Shown here: one piece after another, positions 11,531 to 23,397 of the stretch
How positions within the stretch are numbered: position 1 is the stretch's first letter
Layout of the letters: each line of letters begins with the position of its first letter
Assembly (NCBI RefSeq): GCF_035083965.1
Contig: NC_089726.1
Location: 19,969,501-20,033,500, forward strand
Source: Branchiostoma lanceolatum
Taxonomy: Eukaryota > Chordata > Leptocardii > Amphioxiformes > Branchiostomatidae
DNA length: 64,000 nucleotides
Reading direction: 5' to 3'
Notes under the pieces: model-generated
Database searches by the model: none
Told to the model about the DNA's origin: nothing
What the model saw: the letters and a program-made list of their open reading frames with translations, nothing else
Made by a program: the position numbers and the translations under genes

Positions 11531-12536
11531 TACATGGCCATGCACACCCTGACTTTGGATTTGAGAGTGATGTTCGTAGATATTTGATTTTGAGGAAAGT
11601 TTCTCTTGGTTACATGGTAGTGATACGATTGGACAATGGTAGGGAAACAACAAGCTACTAGTATGGCAATAACAGCATAACAGCCTCTGCCAAGAAATTT
11701 GAAATGGCTTCATTTCATGAGAATGTTTTATTTTCATTGTTGGCTTAATGACACGATGGCGCAACCACTGCGTAACTTACAGAGAAAGGTCTATTGATAG
11801 CAATGTCACTTAAGAGTTAACTGTTCTTAAGTAGTTATAGAACTTATAAGAAGTTGCTTTATTCTTTTCCTTGTCCCATAACTCCCTTCATATGTATTAC
11901 GTTCAAGATATGGAAATTACCACTTTATTAGAATGATTAGCAAAACTAACCTTATTTTTATTTTTTTTGTAATTGTAGGTACAATATTTTGCATCTTGTA
12001 TGTAAGACGGCTTACAATATATATTCGAACAACAAGAAGATTTCTTTTCTATAACATGCTACAAATGTATTGGTTGATAAGTACAATACGTTTATTACTA
12101 CATGTACTAAGCAATGTTCTTGAATTTTTATATTTTTTTAAATATTTTTTTAATTTGTTCGCTAACTACCATTAGAACATATATCTTTCTAAAGCGTGTT
12201 AAAGGCAAACTTATAGGATAGGTAAACTGTGCTAAAAGTTTACTATCTGTGTACTTCTTCCTTCAAGTTTATATATAGAAAACAACATGTAAAATAGTTG
12301 TATGAAAATAAAAGTTGATAATTATAATTTGTACTGTGTGTGTGACATTATTACAAAAGGATTTAAAACATGGTGGTATATCAACTGTTTGGACGCATCT
12401 ATTTATTCATGAATAGATGAATAAATCTAAGTCATCATAATGTATTCCTATACTTTCCTTCGATTAGACTACTTTCCAATAGACTATCATAGTTCGGTCT
12501 GCGTCCCGCACTTCCTAGACACCAATGTGCCAAGCT
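11531..12536. other. Intergenic, AT-rich, no gene recognised
   Basis: Only short low-complexity frames (for example Phe/Ile/Leu-rich 11933-12175). No domain, RNA or strong repeat identified. Confidence 0.5.
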
Positions 12537-12598
12537 AATCTCAAAGCAGATTTTTGGATTGCGGAAAGTAAAATCCGACCAATATCTGCTTTGAGATT
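12537..12598. mobile_element. Foldback element, AATCTCCAAGCAGAT family, copy 2 (short)
   Basis: Arms AATCTCAAAGCAGAT (12537-12551) and its exact reverse complement (12584-12598) enclose about 32 bases. It shares its ends with the copies at 11401-11530 and 13987-14097. Confidence 0.7.
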
Positions 12599-13070
12599 TG
12601 TTTATGTCCACATACTATTACTACATGTTGTGTGGTGCCTGTAGGATTATGATTTTTCGTGGTCATCTCCACACAAGCGAAACCCAGCACCAAGGACAGA
12701 TGATAATGTCCTTGTCCTTGACACCGCTTGTATATAATGTCCTTGCCAGCACCAAGAGAGCGCGTCTAGCGAGATAGGGCCATGTTGATTTGATTATACC
12801 AAGGAGGTTTAATCTAGATAAAACCTCCTTGTTTGTATGGATGAAATTAGAACGTGTATCAATTTTCGTCCATTTCCACCAAAAAAAGTTTTCAAAACTT
12901 CAGATCATGCAAGATAGCTATAAAATGAGCAAATAAATGCCGTAAAGTGCAAAAAGATATTTCGAAAAACGGATACTAATGTCTAGTGTACCAAACTCAG
13001 AGAAGAAGATGTGAAGAAAGACCAGAAATGAAGAATCCATTAATTGGCATACCATTGTTAGGCGGACAGC
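12599..13070. other. Intergenic, no gene recognised
   Basis: Non-coding. A small inverted repeat 'aaggaggttt..aaacctcctt' sits near 12801-12831; otherwise nothing recognised. Confidence 0.45.
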
Positions 13071-13711
13071 CCGACCAAAACGCCCATAAACACGTCAAAA
13101 GCCAGCCGGGACCACTCCTCTGCTTGGAGCTTTAATAGAGAGACAAAAAAAAAACACATCACAAAGTAGACAGCGCGACATTTAAACGCCTAAAACACGT
13201 CAAAAAACAGCCGGAACCACCCCTCTGCTTGGAGAGTAATGGCTCAGTCTTTTCTGAGAAATCTATCCAGACCGTGGGCGGCAGATGTATCAAGGTCATC
13301 TGAAGGTCATGCCGTGCGGAGGCGACTGCAGGAAGTTTGGTCCCATTGGGACTACTGGCAAACCTGGCCAACGCCATATGTGGGCATAAACACAAGTAAG
13401 GGGAGTTTCACAAACTTTTCGGGGAACGAGGTCAACACCATTTGGGTGTAAAAACTTGAGTGAAAAATTCCCTGACACTGACGATGTGAAATGGGTTTGG
13501 GGAGCTTACGATATATCATATATGTACTCTCACAGCATGCAGATGAGTGGGTCCGGCTGGTTTTTGACGTGTTTTTAATAGGTGTTTTTCTCGGGCTTTC
13601 TACTTTGTCATGTTTTTTTTGTTGTCTCTATAACCATGACAAAGTAGAAAGCCCGACAACAACGTCTAAAACAGTCATAAACAAGCCTGACCCACTCCCT
13701 TGTTTGGAGAG
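13071..13711. mobile_element. Cluster of ACACGTCAAAAxCAGCC / CTCTGCTTGGAGAG repeats
   Basis: Direct copies of one unit lie at 13071-13139 and 13168-13235 (ACACGTCAAAA, CAGCCGG, ACCxCTCTGCTTGGAG). A full foldback version sits at 13541-13711, its two halves meeting at the inverted repeat 'ctttctactttgtcatg..catgacaaagtagaaag'. Relatives occur at 21126-21248 and 37989-38074. No coding capacity; a MITE-like family. Confidence 0.7.
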
Positions 13712-13986
13712 TATCATCAAGGCTATATAAAACCTCCTTTGTATTATGTATGGGAGTTGCGCCATGCACATCATTTCCATTCAGATCCTCCAAGTCCTCC
13801 AAGGACATTGTATCCTATATAATCCTATTCAATGTCATTGGATCCGCCTCCTTGATCCATCTTATTCTATCCTCCTTGTCTGAACATGATGCCAAGAGAG
13901 TTCTTCCTCTCACTGTCAAGAGTTGTCCTTGTTCAACGTGTAAAAACCCAAAGGGGCGAGTATTTCGCAAGACGTGGAGAAACCAT

Positions 13987-14097
13987 AATCTCTAAGCAGA
14001 TCTACACGGGGGCAAAATCCAGGCAAAATCGTATTATGATATCTATTACGTCAGCTAGAGAATCTACGGGGGCCCCCGTGTTGATCTGCTTGAAGTT
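13987..14097. mobile_element. Foldback element, AATCTCCAAGCAGAT family, copy 3
   Basis: Left arm 13987-14013 (AATCTCTAAGCAGATCT..CGGGGGC) pairs with right arm 14072-14097 (GCCCCCGTGTTGATCTGCTT). Same end motif as copies 1 and 2. Confidence 0.7.
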
Positions 14098-15052
14098 GGA
14101 CATTTTGATAGAGAAACCACTTCCTGTGGTCAACCGGACACCAACGCCAACGCAACGGTCATTTCCAGGTAATAGCCGCAGAGCTTGGGTAGCGGACTTC
14201 TGTTTCTGAGAAACCTGGAATACGGGCTGAACTATAATAATCTAGGGGAAATCTATTGAAACCAATGAGCTCAATTTCATTTTTCAGACATTCTAGATTA
14301 AAAATAATTGATACAACCAAAGAGTGTATTAGTTTATATCACAAAACATATATTTCTTGATCAGAACTAGTCATGCTTTTAAATTTGAAATCAGTGACGA
14401 AAATGTTCCACCCTTGTTTTTATATAGAACATGACACGGTAACGTCATGTACATTTGCATGTTGGTGAAGGAGGCTTGCCTAGTCTTGATCTTCCTTTGC
14501 GAACGTCTTGACCGTTTGTCTCAAGTCTTTCTACATTTCTTCGTCTTGTCCGTGGCAGTAAAAGACAGTGAGTATATCAGTAGAACTAGAATATGTAGCT
14601 CATATCAAGAGCTCTTTGTTTTCTCTAGGAGGATAAGATAAGACTCCTTTGTTTTCGTGAGGCAGATTAAAGTGTTTTGCACTAGCGGTTCGGGGAGGGG
14701 GGCAATGCAACTTCGGGATGGATCATATCTTTCTATTTCATGAAGCGACGTAAGAAAGTTAAACCCCACGGTTTTCAACCCTGTATGGTCAGCAATATTC
14801 CTGTCTTAATTATGCAAAGTACTAGTAACTGTTCTGCTTTTAAGATATTTCACCCCAAGGGAGTGTTCAAGTATGTCTGTGTTTTATGCAAATTTTGCAG
14901 TTCCTCTACGTCTGAGGGTGGAGTTCATTATATCCCCCTCCCTATACAGGGAGGAAATATATTGTTCTTGCTGGCGTGTTATTCCTGTTTCTTCTTCTTT
15001 TTCATCTTCTTCTTCCGTCCAAAACCAAGTAGATGAAAGGTGATAGCTCTAA
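14098..15052. other. Intergenic, no gene recognised
   Basis: Short frames only; none has a recognisable domain, and splice-like signals do not connect to the kelch gene B frame. Confidence 0.45.
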
Positions 15053-16190
15053 TACTAGTATTGCAAAAAGTTACATGGGAGAGGTGAATACACCTAGACA
15101 CAAATTATGCTAATAAAGACCTCATTTGTATAATTTATGCAGTAATTTGTATTTCCCTTACAGTAAAAGCTATGGATGTCATATTGGAGGTGTAGGTACC
15201 TTTAGCAAGATAAATAGACCTGGATATGAATTATGCTAATGAGGAAGCCATTTGCATAATTCTCGCAGAAACTTGTATTTCCCTCACCATAAAAGCTACG
15301 GATGTCATATCTGAGATGTTGGTACCTTTAGGAAAGGTGAATACACCAGGGCATAAATTATGCTAATGAGGACAACATTTGCATAATATATGCAGAAACT
15401 TGTATTTTCTTTATGGTAAATGCCATGGATGTCATATTTGAGGTGTAGGTACCTTTCGGAAAGGTGAACACATCTGGACATAAATTATGCCAAAGAATAC
15501 CTCATTTGCATAATCTATGCTGAAACGTGTATTTCCCTTACGGTAACTGCTACGAATGTCATATTTGAGGTGTAGGTACCTTTAGGAAAGGGGAATACAT
15601 CTGGACATAAATTATGCTAATGAGGACAACATTTGCATAAATCATGCAGAAACTTGTATTTCCCTTACCGTAAAAGCTACGGATGTCATATTTGAGATGT
15701 AGGTACCTTTAGGCTTTAGGAAAGGTGAATACACCAGGACATAAATTATGCTAATGAGGACAACATTTGCATAATCTGTGCAGAAACTTGTTTTTCCTTT
15801 ATGGTAAATGCTACGGATGTCATATTTGAGATGTAGGTACCTTTACAATAGGTGAACACACCTGGACATAAATTATGCCAATGATGACCTTATTTTCATA
15901 ATTTATGCTGAAACGTGCATTTCCCTTATGGTATCTGCTGCGAATGTCATATTTGAGGTGAAGATACTTTTAGGAAAGGGGAATACACCTGGATATAAAT
16001 TATGCTAATGATGATCTCGTTTGTATAATCCATGCAGCAACTTCATATGTCCCTTACGGTAACTGCTATGGATGTCATATTGGAGCCAAGGTGTAGGTAG
16101 CTTTAGTAAAGGTGAATACACCTGGAGATAAATTTTGCTAATGAGGACCTCATTTGCATAATTTTATGCAGTGACTTCATATTTTATGTT
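15053..16190. repeat. Nine-copy ~129-bp tandem array upstream of kelch gene B
   Basis: The landmark 'catttgcataat' or a variant recurs near 15120, 15248, 15377, 15502, 15630, 15765, 15892, 16021 and 16151, a period of 127-135 bases (one copy has a short extra insertion). Each unit also carries 'aaattatgctaatga', 'ttgtatttccctta' and 'gatgtcatatttgaggtgtaggtacctttag'. The array ends about 60 bases before the acceptor of the gene B coding exon. ATTTGCAT is the POU/Oct octamer, present exactly in most copies. Confidence 0.93.
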
Positions 16191-16253
16191 CCAGTTACCA
16201 TGACTAGCATGAGAAGGTAAAGTCTGCTTTGTCTCTCTCTCTTTGTTAGGATT

Positions 16254-18007
16254 ATGGACGAGAACCGCTGTCCAAGGTCGACGACAGTCAACGGCTGTCA
16301 CGCCGCTTTGTTCTCCCAGGAACTGCAGGAAATGAGGTCGGAGGGTCAGCTGGTGGACGTGACGTTGTGTGCGGAGGGGAAAGAGATTCCCTGTCACCGT
16401 GTGGTTCTCGCGGCCAACAGCAAGCACTTCAAGGCCATGTTCAACGGAAGCCACAGCGAGAGAAGAAGGACAAGATAGAGATGGAAGGGGTGAGCGCTGA
16501 GATGTTACAGCTATTAGTTGACCACGCCTACTTATCCAAAGTCGACATCACAGAAGAAAACGTACATCCTCTGTTTGAAGCGGCGGACATGCTGCAGTTT
16601 AATGGCGTCCAGGGCGATTGTCATGACTTTCTACAAGGTCACGTGAACGAGGAAACGTGTTTGAAAATATGGATGTTGGCGGACAGGGCATCTGTATCAT
16701 TTACTGAGTTAGCCGAGACAGCGAAAAGCTGCGCTCTGAAATGGTTTGAAGAAGCGTGCGCAACCGTGGAGTTTCTTCAGCTACCGGTTCACTTACTGAA
16801 GACATACATCTCAGATGAGGGCCTTCTGGCCAGGAATGAAGAACGAATCCTGGAGGTGGTCATGCTCTGGGCAAGACATGACCTTAAGGAACGACAAAAA
16901 CACCTCAAGGAGCTACTGAAGTGTGTCTGCTTCTCACGTATGGACCAAGACTATCTCCAAAACATTCTGAAGACGGACAGGGTGTTGGCTAAGGTTCGAG
17001 GAATCAAGCAGATGACAAAGAGTCAGTCAACGCACGACAGACCTCGTCAAATTCTTCAGCAAGACTTTCTGCTTCTCGGCGGTTCTCGGCTTTTTCTTGG
17101 TGGTGAGACGGGGAAGGAGATGAGGTTGCATTTGAATAACTACATGTACAGACTCGGCCTTGATTCTCACTGTGTTGACAGAAGCCCACTGCCTGAACCC
17201 TTACAGGACAACAGGGGGATAGCAGCATGTGTTCTCGACGGTGACGTCATTGTGACGGGTGGTCACGAAACGCTGAACCAAGCATGGCGGTACAGACCGT
17301 CGTTGGACTCTTGGACGAAGCTGGGATGTCTACGGACGGGAAGATTCTATCACGGCATGGCAGTTGTGCAGGGACAGGTGTATGTCGTCGGTGGTTCCAG
17401 GCCAGTCCAATATCCAGACAGCATAGAGAGGTTGCCTGACGTTGAGGTGTTCAACAAAAGGACAAACCGCTGGAAGAAGGTCGCACCACTGGAGCTTGCA
17501 GTGAGCAGTTTTGGTATAGCTGCCTGTGGGGGAAAGATCTACGTATTTGGCGGCTCGCCCTATGTATACGACGGTGATGACGTCCGGGAAAATGAGACCG
17601 ATGCTCTCCAAGTCTACGACCCCTTGCAAAATGAGTGGACTTACGACTCAGTGTTGTCGTTGAAGATGACAAGCATACAAGCGTGCACAGTCGGCTCAAA
17701 GATCTACATTGTTGGCGGAAATTTAAAATGTGTGCTGTGCTTCGATCCCGATATACAGATTGTCACATTCATGGCGGATAGACTGTTCCCGTGGGACCAG
17801 TGCAGCGCTACCGTGTGCGGCTCGGAGATCTACATCACCGGCGGCAGGGTTCATCAGTACCTGACCACGGCAAACGGTACCGTGCGTAAGGTGACAAACT
17901 ACGGTTCGGTTCAGTGTTACAACGTGGACAAGGATACCATGGTCTTGAGTAAGGATCTGCCAGAACCACTGTACGGACACTGTACTGTAACTATAGATAA
18001 GACCTAG
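16254..18007 (+). pseudogene. Kelch-like protein gene B with a single frameshift in the BTB domain
   Basis: Starts at Met MDENRCPRST just after a CT-rich tract ending TTAG. The first frame runs through the BTB start (VDVTLCAEGKEIPCHRVVLAA) to about 16462, where genes A and C read GAGAGCAAGAAGGAC and B reads GAGAGAAGAAGGAC. One base is missing, shifting to the second frame. From there the BTB end, BACK and whole Kelch propeller stay open to the stop at 18005-18007, over 510 codons with no other lesion. Everything else is as conserved as in A and C. Either very recent loss of function, a null allele in a polymorphic population, or a base-call/assembly error. If the base is restored the length matches the family (about 584 residues). 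The upstream sequence is a satellite, not the A/C-type 5' region. Confidence 0.85.
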
Positions 18008-18200
18008 TCGGCACACTTGCCTCAGTCTCAACTGAATTGCCTGTTTGAACAGTACTTGTACGTGGACAATGACATTATGGTCAAATGCGACCGCCTGATT
18101 GGCCAATGAGTTAATCAATTTATCTGCCAGAACCACTGTATGGACACTGCACTGTAACTACAGATAAGACCTAGTCAGCACACTTGGCTCAGTCTTCTAA
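18008..18200 (+). repeat. Tandem duplicate of the gene B 3' end
   Basis: The last coding bases and early 3' UTR of gene B (about 17957-18037, CTGCCAGAACCACTGTA..GATAAGACCTAGTC) recur at about 18123-18200 with a few substitutions, an offset of 165 bases. The second copy lies after the stop and is not part of a frame. Confidence 0.85.
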
Positions 18201-18320
18201 GACTCTTAACCGACTTTCCTGTTTGGAGAAGATGTAACTGTGCCTGAGGATTGTTAAGATATAGCTGGATCTTAAGTTTTAAGAACTTATAAAATGTTTA
18301 GGTAATTGATGTGTCTGGTA

Positions 18321-18735
18321 GAGGCACAAAATAAGGACACCTGTCATACTACTACTGTACTGCAGAACTAGAGAGGCGCAAAATTAGGACACCTGTCATA
18401 TTACAACTGTACTGCAGAACTAGAGAGGCAGAAAATTAGGACACCTGTCATATTACTACTGTACTGCAGAACTAGAGAGGCACAAAATTAGGACACCTGT
18501 CATATTACTACTGTACTGCAGAACTGGAGAGGCACAAAATTAGGACACCTGTCATATTACTACTGTACTGCAGAACTGGAGAGGCACAAAATTAGAACAC
18601 CTGTCATATTACTACTGTACTGCAGAACTGGAGAGACACAAAATTAGGACACCTGTCATATTACTACTGTACTGCAGAACTGGAGAGACACAAAATTAGG
18701 ACACCTGTCATATTACTACTGTACTGTAGAAATGT
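18321..18735. repeat. 52-bp minisatellite, eight copies
   Basis: A unit containing 'aaaattaggacacctgtcat' and 'tactgtactgcagaact' repeats head to tail with a 52-base period from 18321, nearly identical between copies. There are no spacers, so it is not a CRISPR array. Confidence 0.95.
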
Positions 18736-20286
18736 TCCAACTGCAGAAACATTGAAACCTTCCTCTCCCCCCTAGCGCAAAAGTAAGTTCCTGTAAAAAA
18801 AAAAAAAAATGAATTGACGATAATCAGCCCATGGTTTGTAGATGGTGCTTTTTGTCAGGAAAGTTCTGCTTAAAGCCATGGGATGGGGACAAGGTGATAG
18901 GCAGAGAGGACAATTGATATATTAGATAGTCTTGTTGGATTTAAGAGGCTAAAAAAATCCAATTCAGTCATGTACCATAATAAGGGGGGTGTAGAGCCAG
19001 TCACGTTTGAGACTGCATTCTTAATACGTTATTATTTTCATCATTATTATGAGTATCATAAGTACTATTAGAACCATTAGCAGAAACAATAACCTTTTTA
19101 TTGTTACTAGTATTTACATAATGATTATCATTATTATTACTGTTATTAATGTTCTTATTATTGTCATTATTATTATTGTTATTTGAATTATCAGAAACAA
19201 CAACCTTTTTTTTTCTTTTTACCAAAAGAGTAACATTATGTAGAACGTTCTGTAGATTATGTGCTAATACAGTATTATGACACAATATCGCTACTTCTGT
19301 ATTTAATTCAGGTATTAGAATATTAAAACATTATATCTACTTACAAGTTGACTGTCTTATTGATGTTTCCAAACTACCTATTAAATTTATTCTTGAAATG
19401 GTGGGTTACAACTTAGATATTAGATATAATGTATAATCCAAAGACTGTTGTGCTCTTTGGTCGCCTTCTTAGCTTATCAATATTAATATTTATGACACTT
19501 GTGAGTCCTGAACTCAAACAGCAAAACTCGAGAAAAGAATACAGACCACAGAAATGCTAACGGAAGATTCTAGGCGGTGGTTTTAAGTTTGCGGCAGCGC
19601 TATAGTCACATACTGCTACAGAATTGGATGAAAATGATTGCGGTGGCTTTAAGTTCGCGGTGAAACGGTCGCTGCGAAAACCACGAACATAAAACTACCG
19701 CAAACATTTCTTCATTTACAGTATCACGTACAGAGACCGCATCTCAAAAGAGCGGTATAAAAAAACAAAAACTCAACTGCAGTGGTAAGGGCACGTTGAA
19801 CGGCCATCGGGACTAGCCAAAACTATCATGCAAGAAACCGTTCACTCGGTTCAGGGAGGAAGAAAGATAGCCTGGAGTCCAGCCTCCTTAGCTTTGGCCG
19901 AGAAAGACGATTCGTTAGGCGGCCGCTAGGAGCGCCTTTAATCTAAGAATGACAGAACAACCGAAGATTGTAGTGTTCTCCAATTCTAGATCCAATCCGT
20001 TACATTTTTTAAAAAAAGAAGTTTTTTCCTCAATAGCTGAGCAACTGGAAAATGCTTCACCTTTGTCCGGTAAGTGATGTGTTTTTTAGTATACCAATGG
20101 ACGGAGGAACTCGGAAAAATAGCAAATTCTTACAACTTCTTCCCGCCTTTGAATGCGCTATATACAATAACGATAGTTTCAAAAAAATCCGTATTGCGAA
20201 TACATTGGCACGAAACACTCGAGCTGAAGTCGCTATTTAAAAGTTAGGCTCTGCCAGACTTATTGATAACTACGCCGGTTATGGCG
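18736..20286. other. Intergenic with ATT-rich tract and relic of the A/C upstream block
   Basis: Contains a 14-A run (18795), a degenerate ATT/AAT trinucleotide tract (19021-19195), a dispersed 'gcggtggctttaagttcgcgg' repeat (19570-19725), and at 19968-20022 the most distal block shared with the gene A upstream region (CTAGATCCAATCCGTTACA). No gene recognised. Confidence 0.6.
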
Positions 20287-20709
20287 AGAATATCTTAGCC
20301 TGAGTACCAACCTCCGTAGTGACCGCTGGCTCAAAAGAATTCGCTTGCTAACCACGGAGTCTGACCCTGCGCGTATCCGTAACGGCTGTTAGTCAGATAT
20401 TCGTTCCGATTTTGAACGAGCTCGCTGATTGGCCCCATTCGTCTAAGCTCCCCCCATGCCACACTGTTCTTCGTAACGGGTAGGTTCTAAGAACTGTTGC
20501 CATGGCGATTCTTTCAAAACTGGACCCGAACAGGGCAATAGAGACACCTTGGAACGAAAAATGGCACCGAACGCAGCTCGAATTCCCCTCATTACGTGAT
20601 AATGAGACAGCCGTTACGGATACGCGCAGGGTCAGACTCCGTGGTTAGCAAGCGAATTCTTTTGAGCCAGCGGTCACTACGGAGGTTGGTACTCAGGCTA
20701 AGAATATCT
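20287..20709. mobile_element. 405-bp element with 94-bp perfect TIRs and 9-bp target duplication
   Basis: Left arm 20296-20389 and right arm 20607-20700 are exact reverse complements over 94 bases, starting TAGCCTGAGTACC. The nonamer AGAATATCT flanks both ends (20287-20295 and 20701-20709). A 9-bp duplication with long TIRs is characteristic of Mutator-like (MULE) transposons. The 217-base centre has no transposase, so it is non-autonomous. Perfect arms suggest recent insertion or template-copied arms. Confidence 0.93.
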
Positions 20710-21765
20710 ACCAGGTTATAGTTTGGCCACCATGACTCATTCTCGAAGGACATGTTAATCATTCCGTGAGCTGACTCTACGGGCCAATTCCCTTTTTAAT
20801 TTTTACCGCGTTCTATACTTGAAGCTCTCCATGCAAAGTTTGTAACTGGGATGGCATACATATACGTGTAGCATGAACTACTAGCAGTAGATAAAACAAA
20901 TCAAATCATATGCATTAGGCCACAGCAAGTAAATTTTATGGATGACAGCGCGCTCATTAATTTCGCCTGATTAGTGATTTTGAAAAAAAAAATCCTCCAG
21001 AGATGGTCAAAATGACGAGAAAGTATTGTCAAAATGTGAAAATATATCGTGTTGTAGTGACACTGGTGGGGTATAGACATGAATCGGTAGTTTGATAGTT
21101 GTAAAAGTCGATGTTAAACTAGCAACAATTTGGTCGCCAACGTTTTTGTCGGGTTTTCTATTTTGCCCCTTTTTCAAAGTTGTGTCGCTATGCAGTGTCA
21201 AAGACAACGTCAAAAGCAAGCCGGAGCCTTGAACCTCTGCTTGGGGAGTTAACGTAAGTCAGATACTAGTCTCTAATGCAGAATGAAAAGCCGGCTTGCA
21301 TGCGGCTGTGATACCATGTTTTGTCGATTCAAATCTTTACAATGTTAATGGTGGTTATTTTGAAAATTTATCCCTCTCGTAGATTGAGTCTGCAGAGAAT
21401 GTCATCCACAAAAATCACTTGCTGCTGTGTTATGTGTATGACTTAACTTGACCGGTATGTATTGAGCCATCAAACCTTTAATATATATTCCATTCCTTTC
21501 CACGCCAGTCCACGGCCACTCTTAATTCCGTCGATCACACCTGGCATTGAAAATCATCGATAGGCGTGCATGGCCGCGGGAAAATATCTCTATTTTCCTT
21601 CGCCGCCTCTGCGACTTTAATCCGAATGACTTTCGGACGTTTTCCCGACGCGTACGGTCCTTGGGTGCTCGATTTTGTCGTTGCCATTACGGCGGGATCG
21701 GGGCTAAACATCCTTGTGTCGAGTGCCGACAATGGTGGCACGGGGATAAATGTGTGGCTCTCATC
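20710..21765. other. Intergenic; includes a CTCTGCTTGGGGAG-family repeat
   Basis: No gene recognised. A diverged member of the 13071-13711 repeat family lies at 21126-21248. The frames at 21547-21765 are open only because they run into the adjoining 15-bp minisatellite. Confidence 0.5.
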
Positions 21766-22068
21766 TGAGCTCTCGGCCTCCGAGCTCTCGGCCTCCGAGC
21801 TCTCGGCCTCCGAGCTCTCGGCCTCCGAGCTCTCGGCCTCCGAGCTCTCGGCCTCCGAGCTCTCGGCCTCCGAGCTCTCGGCCTCCGAGCTCTCGGCCTC
21901 CGAGCTCTCGGCCTCCGAGCTCTCGGCCTCCGAGCTCTCGGCCTCCGAGCTCTCGGCCTCCGAGCTCTCGGCCTCCGAGCTCTCGGCCTCCGAGCTCTCG
22001 GCCTCCGAGCTCTCGGCCTCCGAGCTCTCGGCCTCCGAGCTCTCGGCCTCCGAGCTCTCGGCCTCCAG
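21766..22068. repeat. 15-bp GC-rich minisatellite (GAGCTCTCGGCCTCC)
   Basis: About 20 almost identical copies of a 15-base unit containing a SacI palindrome. As 15 is a multiple of three and the unit lacks stops, several frames on both strands stay open and give Ser-Glu-Leu-Ser-Ala or Glu-Ser-Ser-Glu-Ala repeats. Flanking sequence has no conserved coding signal or clear splice context, so it is treated as a non-coding minisatellite. Confidence 0.93.
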
Positions 22069-23397
22069 GGAAACAGGTGTCTTGAAGGGTGCTACAACAC
22101 GCACACCTACAGAACGATACATACAGGTGGTTAACAATGTACATGTACTGACAAACACTCGACGTTTTGAGAAATTGCGAAGCTGGATACTAAGACATGT
22201 CAAGCGCTAATCCCTTGGCAGATGTTGGGATGGAAGTTTGAACATTTTCTGACTGCTAAGCATTTTTATGGTCTTTTATACTCACACGGGATGGGTGCAT
22301 ATAACGGAAACCGGTTACATCCCAATCACAGTCCTAAACTCCAGAAGGCGGTGTTATTTTCCACTAGATTATGTATCAATGAATACATAATCAGCCGACT
22401 ATTTACAGAATTCTGCTTCAGGGGAATTACACAAGGTGTGTTTTTTTAAACAATATGATACTCACTAAACCCTTGCAGACCCTATCCATGTATTCCCTAT
22501 GTGTAAACATACATTTTTTATTGTGAATATTTTTGGCAAAGATGAGGGTGACAAAGCAAGACAAGTTTTTCTTAACCACCCTGACATTCTTTTTTGTAAT
22601 CTAACGTTTTTGTCATGCCTTGTCAGGCACATTGTAATAAGCCATAGGCTGAGGTTGTTTAATCTAATTAATCAGAAAATAGAGGGTCACCTGGGGAATT
22701 CGGTAGAATACTGAATGCTTTTTGATGCGCACGGGACTAGTGGGTACTTTATCGTATACTGTAAAGAGTACTCATTTTCACTTCCTAAAATCATCATCTT
22801 TTGGAAAATAATTCCCCCCTATGGACTTGAGGACTCCTTTTTCAAAGGGGTGAAAGAAAGAATCTCTTCTTTGCCGGGTGGCAGTTGTGATCTCCGAGTT
22901 AAAGATTCTGACTAAGGTGTCGAAGGTGACACCACCGACGTACCTCCGGATCCTTCTCCAAGAATGGGTACTTTCCTCTTCCTCGAGAGCTTCTTTAAGG
23001 GACAGAGGATACATGCGCACCCTAGTCTTGCCATCAAACCCGGCTTAGCTTCCGACTTTGATTCAGTGGTTCCCATGATTGAATTGTCTTCAACTTGATA
23101 AGACGACAAATTGACTAATTCACAGCTAACTTTAGATATCCATACCTTGTTCGACTGTGAACGGCCAGTGATAATAATTGTTCGAGAACAAATGTTGCGT
23201 CTTGGATTATGCTATTCGATCGGAGGGGTTTGTGTGTATTTTTTTGCTAGGAATCAAATTATTTTTCAAGGCAATTTTGAATGGGAGGGGGGTTGTTTTA
23301 TTTGCCAATCACGTCAAAGTATTAGCCTCTACCAGGCTCCGCGGATCGCTGGGAAAGTAGTAGAAATTGGTTAAATATAGTGTTCTTGCTAGATCTT
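22069..23397. other. Intergenic, no gene recognised
   Basis: Several frames of 60-90 codons on both strands, none with a recognisable domain or compelling splice sites. Confidence 0.45.

Noticed and set aside
18321-18735. Regular direct repeats resembling a CRISPR array
   Set aside because: Units are contiguous with no unique spacers, and the genome is eukaryotic.
21535-22210. Long Ser-Glu-Ala or Ser-Glu-Leu repeat proteins on both strands
   Set aside because: They exist only because a 15-bp stop-free minisatellite keeps frames open; flanks show no domain or splice support.
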